Assembly (NCBI GenBank): GCA_945900455.1
Contig: CAMDJH010000035.1
Location: forward strand, 1 to 34,334
Direction: 5' to 3'
Length of the DNA stretch: 34,334 nucleotides
From: Akkermansia muciniphila
Lineage (GTDB): Bacteria > Verrucomicrobiota > Verrucomicrobiia > Limisphaerales > UBA9464
The notes under the pieces are model-generated. The model saw only the letters and a list, made by a program, of their open reading frames with translations. It was not told the origin of the DNA and made no database searches. Position numbers and translations under genes: made by a program. This document shows positions 19,532 to 29,000 of this stretch, one piece after another (the stretch's first letter is position 1; every line of letters starts with the position of its first letter).

Positions 19532-20158
19532 TTATCGGATAGCGGGTTTCCTGGATTCCCATTCGCCCGAGTGCAGGTAGGGTTTTAGCCGCGATTTTAA
19601 TGTCTCTCGGCCCCGGTGAATCAGTGACTTGGTGGCCTGCACCGAACAGCTCAAGATTTCGGCGATTTCTTCATAGCTGACCTCGTCGTCCTGGCAGAGC
19701 ACCAAGGCCGTCCGCTGCTTTTCCGGCAACTCCGCCACCGCGGCATTCACGAGGCGGATCAATTCTGTACGCGTCAGGGCCTGAACGCCCGACAACGCCG
19801 TCGCATCCTTAATCTGCTGAGGTGGATACGGATCGGACTCATCGTGGGGTACATCCAGCGACGAGGTCGGGTGACGAACTCGCCGGCGGATTTCGTTCAG
19901 GGTCAAGTTGCGCGCAATCGTAAACAGAAATGTGCTGAATTTGGCGGTTGCCTGGTAGCGGGCGGCGGTTTTCCAAATCTGCAGAAAAACGGACTGAGCG
20001 AGATCCTCCGCTTCGGTGGCATCCGGGAGCGAGCGGTAGACAAAGCTGATCACCGGCTGCTGCCATCGGTCGACCAATTCGGCAAATGCGCTGGAGTCGC
20101 CCCGACGGACTCGCTCCATCAGGGCGGCATCGGTCGTCGGGATTGAGGACTCGGCCAT
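19532..20158 (-). CDS. ECF-type RNA polymerase sigma-70 factor
   Basis: ORF 19532..20182, start MAESSIPTTDAALMERVRRGDSSAFAELVDRW. Region 2 DATEAEDLAQSVFLQIWKTAARYQATAKFSTFLFTIARNLTLNEIRRR. Region 4 LPEKQRTALVLCQDDEVSYEEIAEILSCSVQATKSLIHRGRETLKSRL. Confidence 0.96.
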   Translation of the reverse strand: MAESSIPTTDAALMERVRRGDSSAFAELVDRWQQPVISFVYRSLPDATEAEDLAQSVFLQIWKTAARYQATAKFSTFLFTIARNLTLNEIRRRVRHPTSSLDVPHDESDPYPPQQIKDATALSGVQALTRTELIRLVNAAVAELPEKQRTALVLCQDDEVSYEEIAEILSCSVQATKSLIHRGRETLKSRLKPYLHSGEWESRKPAIR

Positions 20159-20235
20159 CGGCACGTGAAGGCTATCGAACACCGACGAGGGTACAAGGTT
20201 GCACCGACCCGAGAACCGCGTACCGTCGACATCGA

Positions 20236-22998
20236 ATGGACGGATTAATTGCCAAGATAACCACGGAAGGACTGGAACGGCTTGGTGGCCCGCCGGGGCG
20301 TTCGCCCGAGGAGCTGCGTCCGATTTTCAAGAAATTCGTTGAAATCCACACACGCCAGATCCGCTGTGAACACGAGGAGGGTGCGGGTGGGTTGGCCGTG
20401 TGCCGCACGCGTGCGGCGATGCTGGACGTGGTGGTGGTACAGCTCCTCGCAGCTCTGTGGCCGACCACCGGGAAATCCTTGTCCCAGACGCCCTTTGCCC
20501 TGGTGGCGACGGGCGGCTACGGCCGGGCGGAATTGAATCCCGGAAGCGATATCGATCTGCTGTTCCTGGAGGGAGGCGGCATCATCAAGGAGGACGGTTC
20601 AACTCCGCTGTCGCGGCTGCCGCCCATGTTCATCCAGATCTTATATGACATTGGGTTGGAGCCGGGAGACCGTGCCGTTCGCACGATTGATGAATCCATT
20701 CGGTTGGCGGCGAAGAATATGGAGACAAAGACGTCGCTCCTGGAGGCCCGGCTCCTGGCGGGCGACGAAAAATTATTTCGTGATCTAAAGGTGGCTTTGC
20801 ACGAAAAATGCCTCAAGGGGCGCGAATCGGCATACATCCACGCCCGGTTGGAGGACCAGGAGGCTCGCCGGCTGAAACACGGCAATTCGCCCTGTATGCA
20901 GGAGCCGAATGTGAAGAATGGGGTCGGCGGCCTCCGGGACTACCAAAATCTGCTGTGGATGGCGCAGGTAAAGTATGGGATCCACAATCTTTCCCAGCTG
21001 GAACAACGCGAAATGCTTGATGCGGGGGAACGGGAACAACTCGAACGGGCCTACGATTTTTTGCTGCGGGTTCGGACCGAGCTTCACCTCGTGGCGGCCC
21101 GCGGGACGGACACGTTGACGCCCAATCATCAGCCGGCGGTGGCAGCAGGGTTGGGTTTTTTGGGGGATCCGCGAAGGCGCACCGAGAAATTCATGCACGA
21201 GTACTACAATGCGGCGCGAAACATTCATCTGATCACGCGTACGCTGGAACAGCGTCTGGCGCTGACCGATGCGGGTGAAAAGAAGGGCTGGCGAGATTTG
21301 CTGCGATTACGCCGGTCGACGGCGCGGGCGGAAGAATTTGACGGCTTCACGCTCAGTCATGGTCAGGTGCATTTTATTGATAAACGGCTGGTGCGTGACC
21401 AGCCCGCCCGTCTGATGCGCGCCTTCTTGCATGCCCAGACCCGCGGGGTACCGCTCCATCCCGACCTTTCGCAGTTCATCCGCCAGCAGGTTCAGCGATT
21501 GGACGAGGATTTTCGCACGAATGAACACGTTCGGGCCACATTTTTCCAGATCCTCTCCGGCCGCGGAAATGTCACGCCCGCGCTGCGCGGCATGCATGAA
21601 ACCGGTCTCCTGGGATTTTACCTGCCGGAATTCGGCCGGCTGACAAACCTGGTGCAGCACGAGTATTATCATCGATATGCGGTCGACGAGCACACGTTGA
21701 TGTGTATCGAAAAACTCGATCGCATCCTGCCGGCTGAGGATGAACAAAGCCGGCGGTATGCGGAACTGTATCGTCGGATCGAAAAGCCCGAAATTCTTCA
21801 TCTTGCCCTGCTGCTGCACGACTCCGGCAAGGCGAGCGAGGCGGGACCGCACGAGAAGATCGGCGGCCAACTGGCCGTCCGGGTGGCACGTCGCCTCCAA
21901 TTGGACGACGTAACCACGGAGACTTTGAAGCGTGTGATCGAACTGCACCTAGTAATGGTGCAGACCGCGCAGAAGCGTGATTTGGAGGATCCCGCCGTGA
22001 TTCGCTGGTTTTCGGACCAGGTCGAGACCCTTGGAAATCTCGACATGCTCACTCTGCACACCTTTGCCGATTCAAGCGGAACCAGCGAGTCGCTCTGGAA
22101 CGGATTCAAGGATCGCCTGCATTGGGAGTTGCATCAGCGGACTCGTGAATTGTTGACGGGCGACACCGGCCTGCAATTGGCGGAGGCGGAGCGGCTCATG
22201 GCGATGAGGAAAGAGGTGCGCGAGCTCTTGCCGTCGACGTTTGCGGTCGACGAACTGGCCGCCCACTTCTCCGGAATGCCCGCCCGCTATTTCCATCTGC
22301 ATTCGGCACGGGAAATTGTCCGGGACCTGACGCTGGCGCATCAGTTCATGCACCTTCAGATGACGGAAGAGGAACGGGCGCTTGAACCCGTAATCCACTG
22401 GCAGGATCAACGGGATCGCGGCTGCGTCGTACTGCACGTGTGCACCTGGGATCGCAGCGGGCTGTTCAGTAAAATTGCCGGCGCTCTCGCCGCCGCCGGA
22501 CTAAACATCTTCGGCGCCCAGATTGTGACCCGGGACGATGGAGTGATTTTTGACGAGTTCACGGTGGCCGACGCCCGCTCCGGTGAGCTGCCATCGAAGG
22601 AGTCGAAGCAAAAATTCGAACGGTTCCTGCTTCAGGTGTTGACCGGCCAGCTGGCCCTCGCGCCGGCGATTGCGAAAACCAAGCTGCTCCGGCCACTGTG
22701 GGCCGGGGTCGCCGGTGATCGCATCGCAACTCATATACGCCTCGATAATGAAGCGTCGGCGGACCGGACCCTGATCGAAATCGAGACGGAGGATCGCGTG
22801 GGTCTGTTATTCGCGATTTCGCAGGCACTGGTTGGGTTGCGCCTGGATCTTATTCTGGCCAAGATCGTCACAGAAAAGGGGGCGGCCATCGACAGCTTCT
22901 ATGTAACTGAGATTGGCGGAGGCAAGGTAATCGATCGCGACCGCCAGGACGCTATCGTAAAATCGCTTCAGGACGCCGTCGCTTCGTTTGAGGCGTAG
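20236..22998 (+). CDS. glnD: [Protein-PII] uridylyltransferase / bifunctional UTase-UR
   Basis: ORF 20086..22998, start MDGLIAKITTEGLERLG. Nucleotidyltransferase ATGGYGRAELNPGSDIDLLFL; GlnE-like KNGVGGLRDYQNLLWM; HD domain LALLLHDSGKA; two C-terminal ACT-like domains (TWDRSGLFSKIAGALAAAGLNIFGAQI and TEDRVGLLFAISQALVGLRLDLILAKI). Confidence 0.95.
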   Translation: MDGLIAKITTEGLERLGGPPGRSPEELRPIFKKFVEIHTRQIRCEHEEGAGGLAVCRTRAAMLDVVVVQLLAALWPTTGKSLSQTPFALVATGGYGRAELNPGSDIDLLFLEGGGIIKEDGSTPLSRLPPMFIQILYDIGLEPGDRAVRTIDESIRLAAKNMETKTSLLEARLLAGDEKLFRDLKVALHEKCLKGRESAYIHARLEDQEARRLKHGNSPCMQEPNVKNGVGGLRDYQNLLWMAQVKYGIHNLSQLEQREMLDAGEREQLERAYDFLLRVRTELHLVAARGTDTLTPNHQPAVAAGLGFLGDPRRRTEKFMHEYYNAARNIHLITRTLEQRLALTDAGEKKGWRDLLRLRRSTARAEEFDGFTLSHGQVHFIDKRLVRDQPARLMRAFLHAQTRGVPLHPDLSQFIRQQVQRLDEDFRTNEHVRATFFQILSGRGNVTPALRGMHETGLLGFYLPEFGRLTNLVQHEYYHRYAVDEHTLMCIEKLDRILPAEDEQSRRYAELYRRIEKPEILHLALLLHDSGKASEAGPHEKIGGQLAVRVARRLQLDDVTTETLKRVIELHLVMVQTAQKRDLEDPAVIRWFSDQVETLGNLDMLTLHTFADSSGTSESLWNGFKDRLHWELHQRTRELLTGDTGLQLAEAERLMAMRKEVRELLPSTFAVDELAAHFSGMPARYFHLHSAREIVRDLTLAHQFMHLQMTEEERALEPVIHWQDQRDRGCVVLHVCTWDRSGLFSKIAGALAAAGLNIFGAQIVTRDDGVIFDEFTVADARSGELPSKESKQKFERFLLQVLTGQLALAPAIAKTKLLRPLWAGVAGDRIATHIRLDNEASADRTLIEIETEDRVGLLFAISQALVGLRLDLILAKIVTEKGAAIDSFYVTEIGGGKVIDRDRQDAIVKSLQDAVASFEA

Positions 22999-23033
22999 CC
23001 CGTCCGGAGCGCGTGAAAGAATTGAAAATCGCC

Positions 23034-24047
23034 ATGTCCCAGCCCGCCCCAGAATCTGTCCCCCTTCCCGTAATTCTCCTCACCGGCTTTCTGGGGTCCG
23101 GAAAGACAACTTTGCTGTTGCGCTGGCTCCGGGAATCGCCCGCGACCGGGTTGCGGCCGGGAGTCGTCATGAACGAATTTGGGGCGGAAAGTGTCGATAG
23201 TCAGATTATTCGAAGGCCAGACCTTCCGGTGGAACAGGTGTCGGGCGGGTGTCTTTGTTGTGCGGATGACAACCAGATCGGAAATGCGGTGAGCCGATTG
23301 GTGCGTGCCGGTGCCGCCGATTTTCTAGTGGTGGAAACGTCCGGTCTGGCCGATCCAGACAACGTGATCGATGTGTTGACCGATCACGACCTGCTGCCGC
23401 AGATCCGCCTGCAAGCCGTTGTCACGGTCGTCGACGCGGTGTGGTATGCCCAACCCGGGGAGGATTTTGGTGAACGAATTCTCGCCCGACGTCAGATCGA
23501 GTTTGCCGATTTTCTCTGCCTGTCGAAATGCGATCTGCTGGATGCGCCTGCCCTGGAAGGGGTGGTGGAGCACGTGCGCCGTATCAATCCGGTCGCCGAA
23601 TTGTTCCGTCTGCCATTTGGGCTTCCGGATCTGGGTGCAATTCTAAAAAGACCGCCTGTTTCCGTTGAATTGCGGGAGATGACGGAGGCCAACCCAGGCC
23701 TGGCGGGTAGTAGGGCAGGGGAGAGCCATTTGCACCGGAGTTATCGAAGCTTAACATGGCGATTCCCTGTGCCGATTGATCGCAGCCGGTTCGAGAACTT
23801 CCTGGCAACGTTGCCGCCGCGAGAAGTGGTCCGCGCCAAGGGCTTTGTTCGGTTCCGCCAGACGCCCGAGAAACTCCATGTATTTCAGTCAGTGTGGGGT
23901 CAGGCGATGATTGACGAATTTCCGGCGCGACCTTGGCCGGATCCGGTGATGGTTCTCATTGGCCCGCGCCTGCCGCTAAGCCTCCTGGAGCAACAGCTTC
24001 GGGATTTAGCCTTTGGAGAAAGTCGCACCGTCCACCGAATCTCCTGA
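23034..24047 (+). CDS. CobW/COG0523-family GTP-binding protein
   Basis: ORF 23013..24047. VILLTGFLGSGKTTLLLRWLRE (Walker A), GGCLCCADDNQIG (CxCC motif), VVETSGLADPDNVIDVL, VVTVVDAVWY, C-terminal VRAKGFVRFRQTPEKLHVFQSVWG. Confidence 0.94.
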   Translation: MSQPAPESVPLPVILLTGFLGSGKTTLLLRWLRESPATGLRPGVVMNEFGAESVDSQIIRRPDLPVEQVSGGCLCCADDNQIGNAVSRLVRAGAADFLVVETSGLADPDNVIDVLTDHDLLPQIRLQAVVTVVDAVWYAQPGEDFGERILARRQIEFADFLCLSKCDLLDAPALEGVVEHVRRINPVAELFRLPFGLPDLGAILKRPPVSVELREMTEANPGLAGSRAGESHLHRSYRSLTWRFPVPIDRSRFENFLATLPPREVVRAKGFVRFRQTPEKLHVFQSVWGQAMIDEFPARPWPDPVMVLIGPRLPLSLLEQQLRDLAFGESRTVHRIS

Positions 24048-24262
24048 TTCGGCAGAACACGGCGATGGGTGGTGCGGTGGCCCTAGAGGCCGCTGGCCCG
24101 CTTGGGCGTCGGATTGATCACATCTGGTTTGCCGGCACGCTATCCAATCGAACACCATTGACCCGGCGTGGCTGAGCTTGGGTCGTTGGGCCTGCCTCCT
24201 GAAACACCGGGGTGAAGTTTGACTCGGCGCACCGAAAGCTTTGGGACCAAATCACGTTCAAA

Positions 24263-25138
24263 CTATTTTTTCACACTCATACGTTCCCAGAGCCAGAGGA
24301 AATCCCGCTTGCCAGCGTTATCGAAGCTGGGCCAGCCGGAATAGGGAGTGGGAATCTGCTTAACCCGCTTATCATATACCCAGGACCCTTTCCATTGGTG
24401 AATCTCGGAATGACCGTCCGCAAAGGAAAGACCCAGAGCGTTGTTGTGATAGGAAGCAGGCACATCGCCCCAACTGGTCGTGTTTCCCTGGGTCTCCAAG
24501 AAGTAGGCGTCATTAATCCCGTTGGCGTTTTCATCCAGCGTAACAAAAATGGAGGTCGGCTGCGGGATGGCACTCGTTTTCAGGAATTGGCGATAGGTCG
24601 ATTCGAATGTGTTGCCCGTAAGCGTTTGGTCGGATGGCGACGAGGAAAAGGGACCCATGAAGGCGTTCATCGAAATGCTGCGCAATCGTTGCCGCCAACC
24701 TAGCGCCCTTTGCGCGCTGGACAGAAAGATGTCCGCGGAACACTTGTAGATTCCGACCGCTCCCCCCGAATACCGCGACAGGATGCCATTCTTTACATAG
24801 TTCTCGTTGGTATTGTACTCCTCCGTCCCCCACGTCATCACGTTATTGACCCAGTTGTTGAACCGCTGACTCGTTATTTCGGCGACGGTTTCGCCGACGC
24901 CGTAGTTATTGACGCAACGGTCGTTGTTGTCCCCGGCGTACATGTTCCAGGCCAGCATCAATTGCCGTCCGTTGTTCATGCACTGGATGCCCTGGGCCTT
25001 GGTCTTCGCCTTCGCCAGAGCCGGCAGCAACATCCCCGCCAGAATGGCAATGATGGCGATGACCACCAGCAGTTCGATCAAGGTAAATCCGGCACCGCGG
25101 AGAGATTTTCCGGCGGTCAAAGTCGTGGAGTCTTTCAT
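24263..25138 (-). CDS. Type II secretion/prepilin-type N-terminal methylation domain protein (DUF1559-like)
   Basis: ORF 24263..25210, start [45 protein letters not shown] (class III/T2S prepilin peptide). C-terminal [20 protein letters not shown]. Confidence 0.94.
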   Translation of the reverse strand: MKDSTTLTAGKSLRGAGFTLIELLVVIAIIAILAGMLLPALAKAKTKAQGIQCMNNGRQLMLAWNMYAGDNNDRCVNNYGVGETVAEITSQRFNNWVNNVMTWGTEEYNTNENYVKNGILSRYSGGAVGIYKCSADIFLSSAQRALGWRQRLRSISMNAFMGPFSSSPSDQTLTGNTFESTYRQFLKTSAIPQPTSIFVTLDENANGINDAYFLETQGNTTSWGDVPASYHNNALGLSFADGHSEIHQWKGSWVYDKRVKQIPTPYSGWPSFDNAGKRDFLWLWERMSVKK

Positions 25139-25270
25139 ACAGATTATCCGCCTATCATTCATGGATCGAGGCGAGGACCGGATTAGTCCTGAGCCGTCCG
25201 AAAAGTGCAACTGCGCGTTTCAAGAGAAAGATTGTCATTCTGGGGGGCAATTCCGTAGCGTCGCTTCCGC

Positions 25271-25570
25271 ATGTTTTCACACGTTGTCATTTTTTGGACG
25301 GATCCCGCCAATCCCAAGGACGCCGATGATCTCTTGGCGGGATGTCATCGCTACCTGAAGCCCATCCCAGGGGTACTCAGTTATCACGCCGGTCGGATGG
25401 TTGGCAGCCCTAGGCCGGTGGTTGAGCAGTCCTACCAAGTGGCGCTGAATCTGGTGTTTTCCGACAAGAAAGCGCAGGATGACTACCAAGCGCATCCCAT
25501 GCATATCGAGTTTGTGGAGAAAGTGTTACGGCCGCTTTGCAAAAAAATCCTCGTCTATGACTTCGAGTAA
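25271..25570 (+). CDS. Dabb (stress-responsive alpha/beta-barrel) family protein
   Basis: MFSHVVIFWTDPANPKDADDLLAGCHRYLKPIPGVLSYHAGRM...YQVALNLVFSDKKAQDDYQAHPMHIEFVEKVLRPLCKKILVYDFE, the characteristic Dabb layout. Confidence 0.9.
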   Translation: MFSHVVIFWTDPANPKDADDLLAGCHRYLKPIPGVLSYHAGRMVGSPRPVVEQSYQVALNLVFSDKKAQDDYQAHPMHIEFVEKVLRPLCKKILVYDFE

Positions 25571-25572
25571 CC

Positions 25573-25917
25573 CGTATGGCCAAAAAACTCATGCGGCATC
25601 TCGGTAGTAGAATTTCAGGAGGCCGCCGAGGCGCTCGCGAGTGTGTAGATCCCCTGACATTTCACCGATCCGATCCTCGGGCGCTGGAAACAGGATCACG
25701 TTGCCCTTGCCTTTGACCTCGTTCTTGAGAATCCGGTTCTCCGTCACCAGATACTCGTTGCGCAGGAGGAGCTCCTGATCAACCGAACTGGAGAGGGTCG
25801 CCAGCATTCGTTTCCAATTCATCGCCGAGCCTTAACCGAACCAACGGCCTGCGAGCAATCTTCTGATCGTCCTGCAAATCGTTGAATATCGGTAGGTTCG
25901 AGTTTTTTGACCCTACG
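25573..25917 (-). mobile_element. Mini-element copy 1: internally deleted derivative of an integrase-type IS, with TIRs
   Basis: Left end cgtatggccaaaaaactc (25573-25590); right end gagttttttgaccctacg (25900-25917), reverse complement cgtagggtcaaaaaactc: 16/18 match. About 140 bp at the left end and about 100 bp at the right end match copy 2 at 29341-29730. Confidence 0.85.
25589..25822 (-). pseudogene. 77-aa in-frame remnant of IS transposase/integrase (N-terminus fused to C-terminus)
   Basis: MNWKRMLATLSSSVDQELLLRNEYLVTENRILKNEVK + GKGNVILFPAPEDRIGEMSGDLHTRERLGGLLKFYYRDAA. The start resembles N-termini of integrase-type transposases common in Verrucomicrobia (recollection). The C-terminal 35-40 aa match the 29357-29635 ORF. 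Confidence 0.75.
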
Positions 25918-26048
25918 AGCAAGGCGCAGGGTCGCCAGCCTGCAGAACACGAGTCCCGTAAAGCGAAGTTTCCGCAACTCCGGCGCCCGTGCTGTTCTTG
26001 ATGGTGCGTCCCTCGAGATGAGCGGTCGATGCAGCACAATCGCCGTGC

Positions 26049-29000
26049 TTACGGAGCGGCGATGCGGAGTCGGAAAAACCGTTGCCTGCCACCGGCGGGC
26101 TCGTGGTAGGTAACGATGCTGCCGTCGCCGGTCGTGGTGGCGCGGTCGGACCAAGCCCCAGGTTCGCTCGAAGCACTCTCGCGGGATTCGACCGTGTAAT
26201 GGTAACCCGGCTGCGTAGGGTAGCGGAAACGGAACTCACCGCCCGCCAGGCGCGGCGCGCAGTCACCGGAGGAAATCGTGCCGGCGTCGTCGAACCCCTG
26301 CGCGTTGCCGTGGTCGTCGCTGGCGAAGAGTTGCACCCGGAACTCCTGGCAGGCGGTCAGCGCGCTGAGCGTCAGCGCGAACCGCACCGTCACAGTGCGA
26401 CCTTCGGGTCCGGTCGTGGTGAGACTGCTTTGACTGAGGTCCACCGTTACCCACGGATTGGCGAATGTGTCATTGGCGCCGAAGGACTGGCCCGCGCTAA
26501 AGGTGTCGGTCGCGTCGTCGTGAAAGCTCAGCGTCCGTGTGGCTTCGTCGAACCGCAACCAGGCGACAACACCCTCGTGGCTCACCAGGCGGAGCTGGAC
26601 GGAGTCGAGGTCGGTCCAGACGTTCGGATGTTTCCAGGCCAGCTCCAGGAAAACGGGCTGCCCAGGCGTCGCGACCACGTGGCTGGGTGTGAGCGTGAAT
26701 TCTCCGACTCGGATGCCGTAGCGGATCGCGAACAAGCCGGCGTTGGCCTCGCCATCGGCCAACCCCTCCGGCGCGCCGATCAGCAGGTCGCTTTGCCCAT
26801 CGGCATCGAGGTCGAAGGCGGCCAGCGCATTGGGCGAGGCGAACGTCAGATTACCTCCGAGATGATCGTGAAGGACTGGCACACGTCCGAACTGCGGCAT
26901 CAAGAGGGTCTGCGCGTTCGCAAGGTTGAGGCTGCCCACCGCGAGCGCCGGCGGTGTCCCGATCAGGGGCGGGCACAGGGAGCAACTGGGCACCGTGGTC
27001 GCCGGTGGCCTGCTGCCGTGAATGAGAAACACGGCGCCGGCTTCGGTCGCCCCCGCGGTCAGCCGCGGCGCGGCCACGGCGAGGTCGGTGATGGCGTCGC
27101 CGCTGAAGTCCCCCGCGCAGAGCGTGTGGCCGAAGCGGATGGATTGGAGCGCGGTCCCGCCCGGTAGGTTGGTGCGGCAGAACGCCAGCGAGGCGTTGGT
27201 GGCCAGTGCGCCGATGAGCCCACGGTAGATCGCGACAAAGCCTGCGTCCGCCACGCCGCCGATGTTTTGCGACGGCGTTCCGACGGCCAGATCCAACTTG
27301 GTCAACGTGCCGCCGCCGAAGTTGCCGAGCGCCAGCGTCTCGCCGAAACGCGCGCCCGCTTGCGGCCCGGTGAAGGGCGCCGCCACGGAACGCGCGTCGC
27401 GCAGCGTGGCTCCGCTGAGTTGAAAGGTTTTGACGCCGCTGTTGCCTGGGATGACGAATACCACGCCCGCTCCGCCCACCGCGTTGTAACTCTCGCCCGG
27501 CGCGGAGACGATCAGGTCATCCGCGAAGTCACCCGTCACGTCACCCGCCGCGAGCGTGAATCCGAATTGATCGTTTGCTTCGTTGCCGCCGACTCCGCCC
27601 GTGGGCAGTTGATCCTCCACAATGAACAGGCTTTGAGCCTGTGTCAGGCCGCCCGGCCGGCCGTGGAAAACCGTCACGCGCCCCGAGTTGCCGGCGCTCC
27701 CGGCCGACATGCCGGGAGTGCCCACAGCCAGGTCGGCCAGCCCATCGTGATCGAAGTCCCCGACTGCCAGCGCGCTGCCGAAGTCGTCGCCGCCCACGAG
27801 CACCACCCTCGGCGCACTGGCCCTGCCGTCGAGGATGAAGACCCGACCCATGCCCGGCGCACCGATGGCGATCTCCTTGAAACCGTCGCCGTCAAAATCC
27901 CCCGCCACGAGCGTCTGGCCGAACCGTCCATTCGCCTGCGCCGTCACGCCCCAAAACGTCGGATTCACGCCGCCGGCCGGGAGCACCGCGCCGCTGGCTG
28001 AGATAAGAATGTTGAACTGAATCCCGGCGGGAGACACCAGACGCGCCACCACCCTCCCGCCGCCCGCCCCCGGGATTCCGATCGCCAGCGTCTGAAAAAC
28101 CGGTCCGTGGAACAGTTGCCCCACCGCGAAAGCACTTCCGAACTGCTCGCCCGCGCCCGCGTTGCCGAATGAACTGCCAGTATAAAATGTGTTGATGCTT
28201 TCCTGGTAATCGGGGCGGCCATCCTGATCCGAGTCCACCATCCAGCCGAAATTCGGATGCACGTTGAGGAAGCCCTGCTCCTCGAATTTGACTTTGCCCG
28301 AGCCGTTGGCGTTCATCACCCACAGATACTGCGGCGACTTCAAAATGGGCAGCAGGCCATGGAAAAAAGCGATCTTCGTCCCGTCCGGCGACCACGAAGG
28401 ATCGCCCGAGCCGAAGAGGTGATCGGTCGTGAGGTCCGCCGCGCTGCCGCCGTTGGCGGCGTTGATCACGAAGACGTCACCATAAGGCGGCGAGCCGTCG
28501 CGTTCCGAGGTGATGGTTAACCGCAGTCCATCGGGACTCCACGAGGCGTCGTGATCCTCACCGTCGGCCGAGGTGATCTGCCGCTCGTCCGTGCCGTCGG
28601 GCTTGATCGTAAAAATGTCCTTAAACCCCGGGCCGAACGCGCGGGTGAACGCGATGCGCGTCCCGTCCGGCGACCAGGCCGGCTCGACATCCTCGAACGG
28701 ATTCGTGGTGACGCGCGTGATCGCTCCGTTGGTCAAGTTGAGAATGTAAATGTCGAGTTTACCAAAACGTTCCGAGCTGAAGGCAATCCTGTTCCCATCC
28801 GGGGACCACGACGGTTCGGTGTCCAGCCCGGGCGAATCGGTGAGGCGTCGCCGGTTCGCGCCGTTCACGTCCATCACGTAGAGCTCCTTGTTGAAGGCGT
28901 GGCCGCGATTCGAGACGAAGGCGATCTGTTTTCCGTTCGGTGAGAGGGTCGGGTGATCTTCAGGCAATTGCAGCCCGTGCAAGTCATCCAGTTCAAAGAT

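Noticed and set aside
26082-27167. 361-aa plus-strand ORF (and 27267-28001) opposite the TolB/FG-GAP gene
   Set aside because: Antisense shadow of a clear repeat protein; the composition is a GC-skew artefact.
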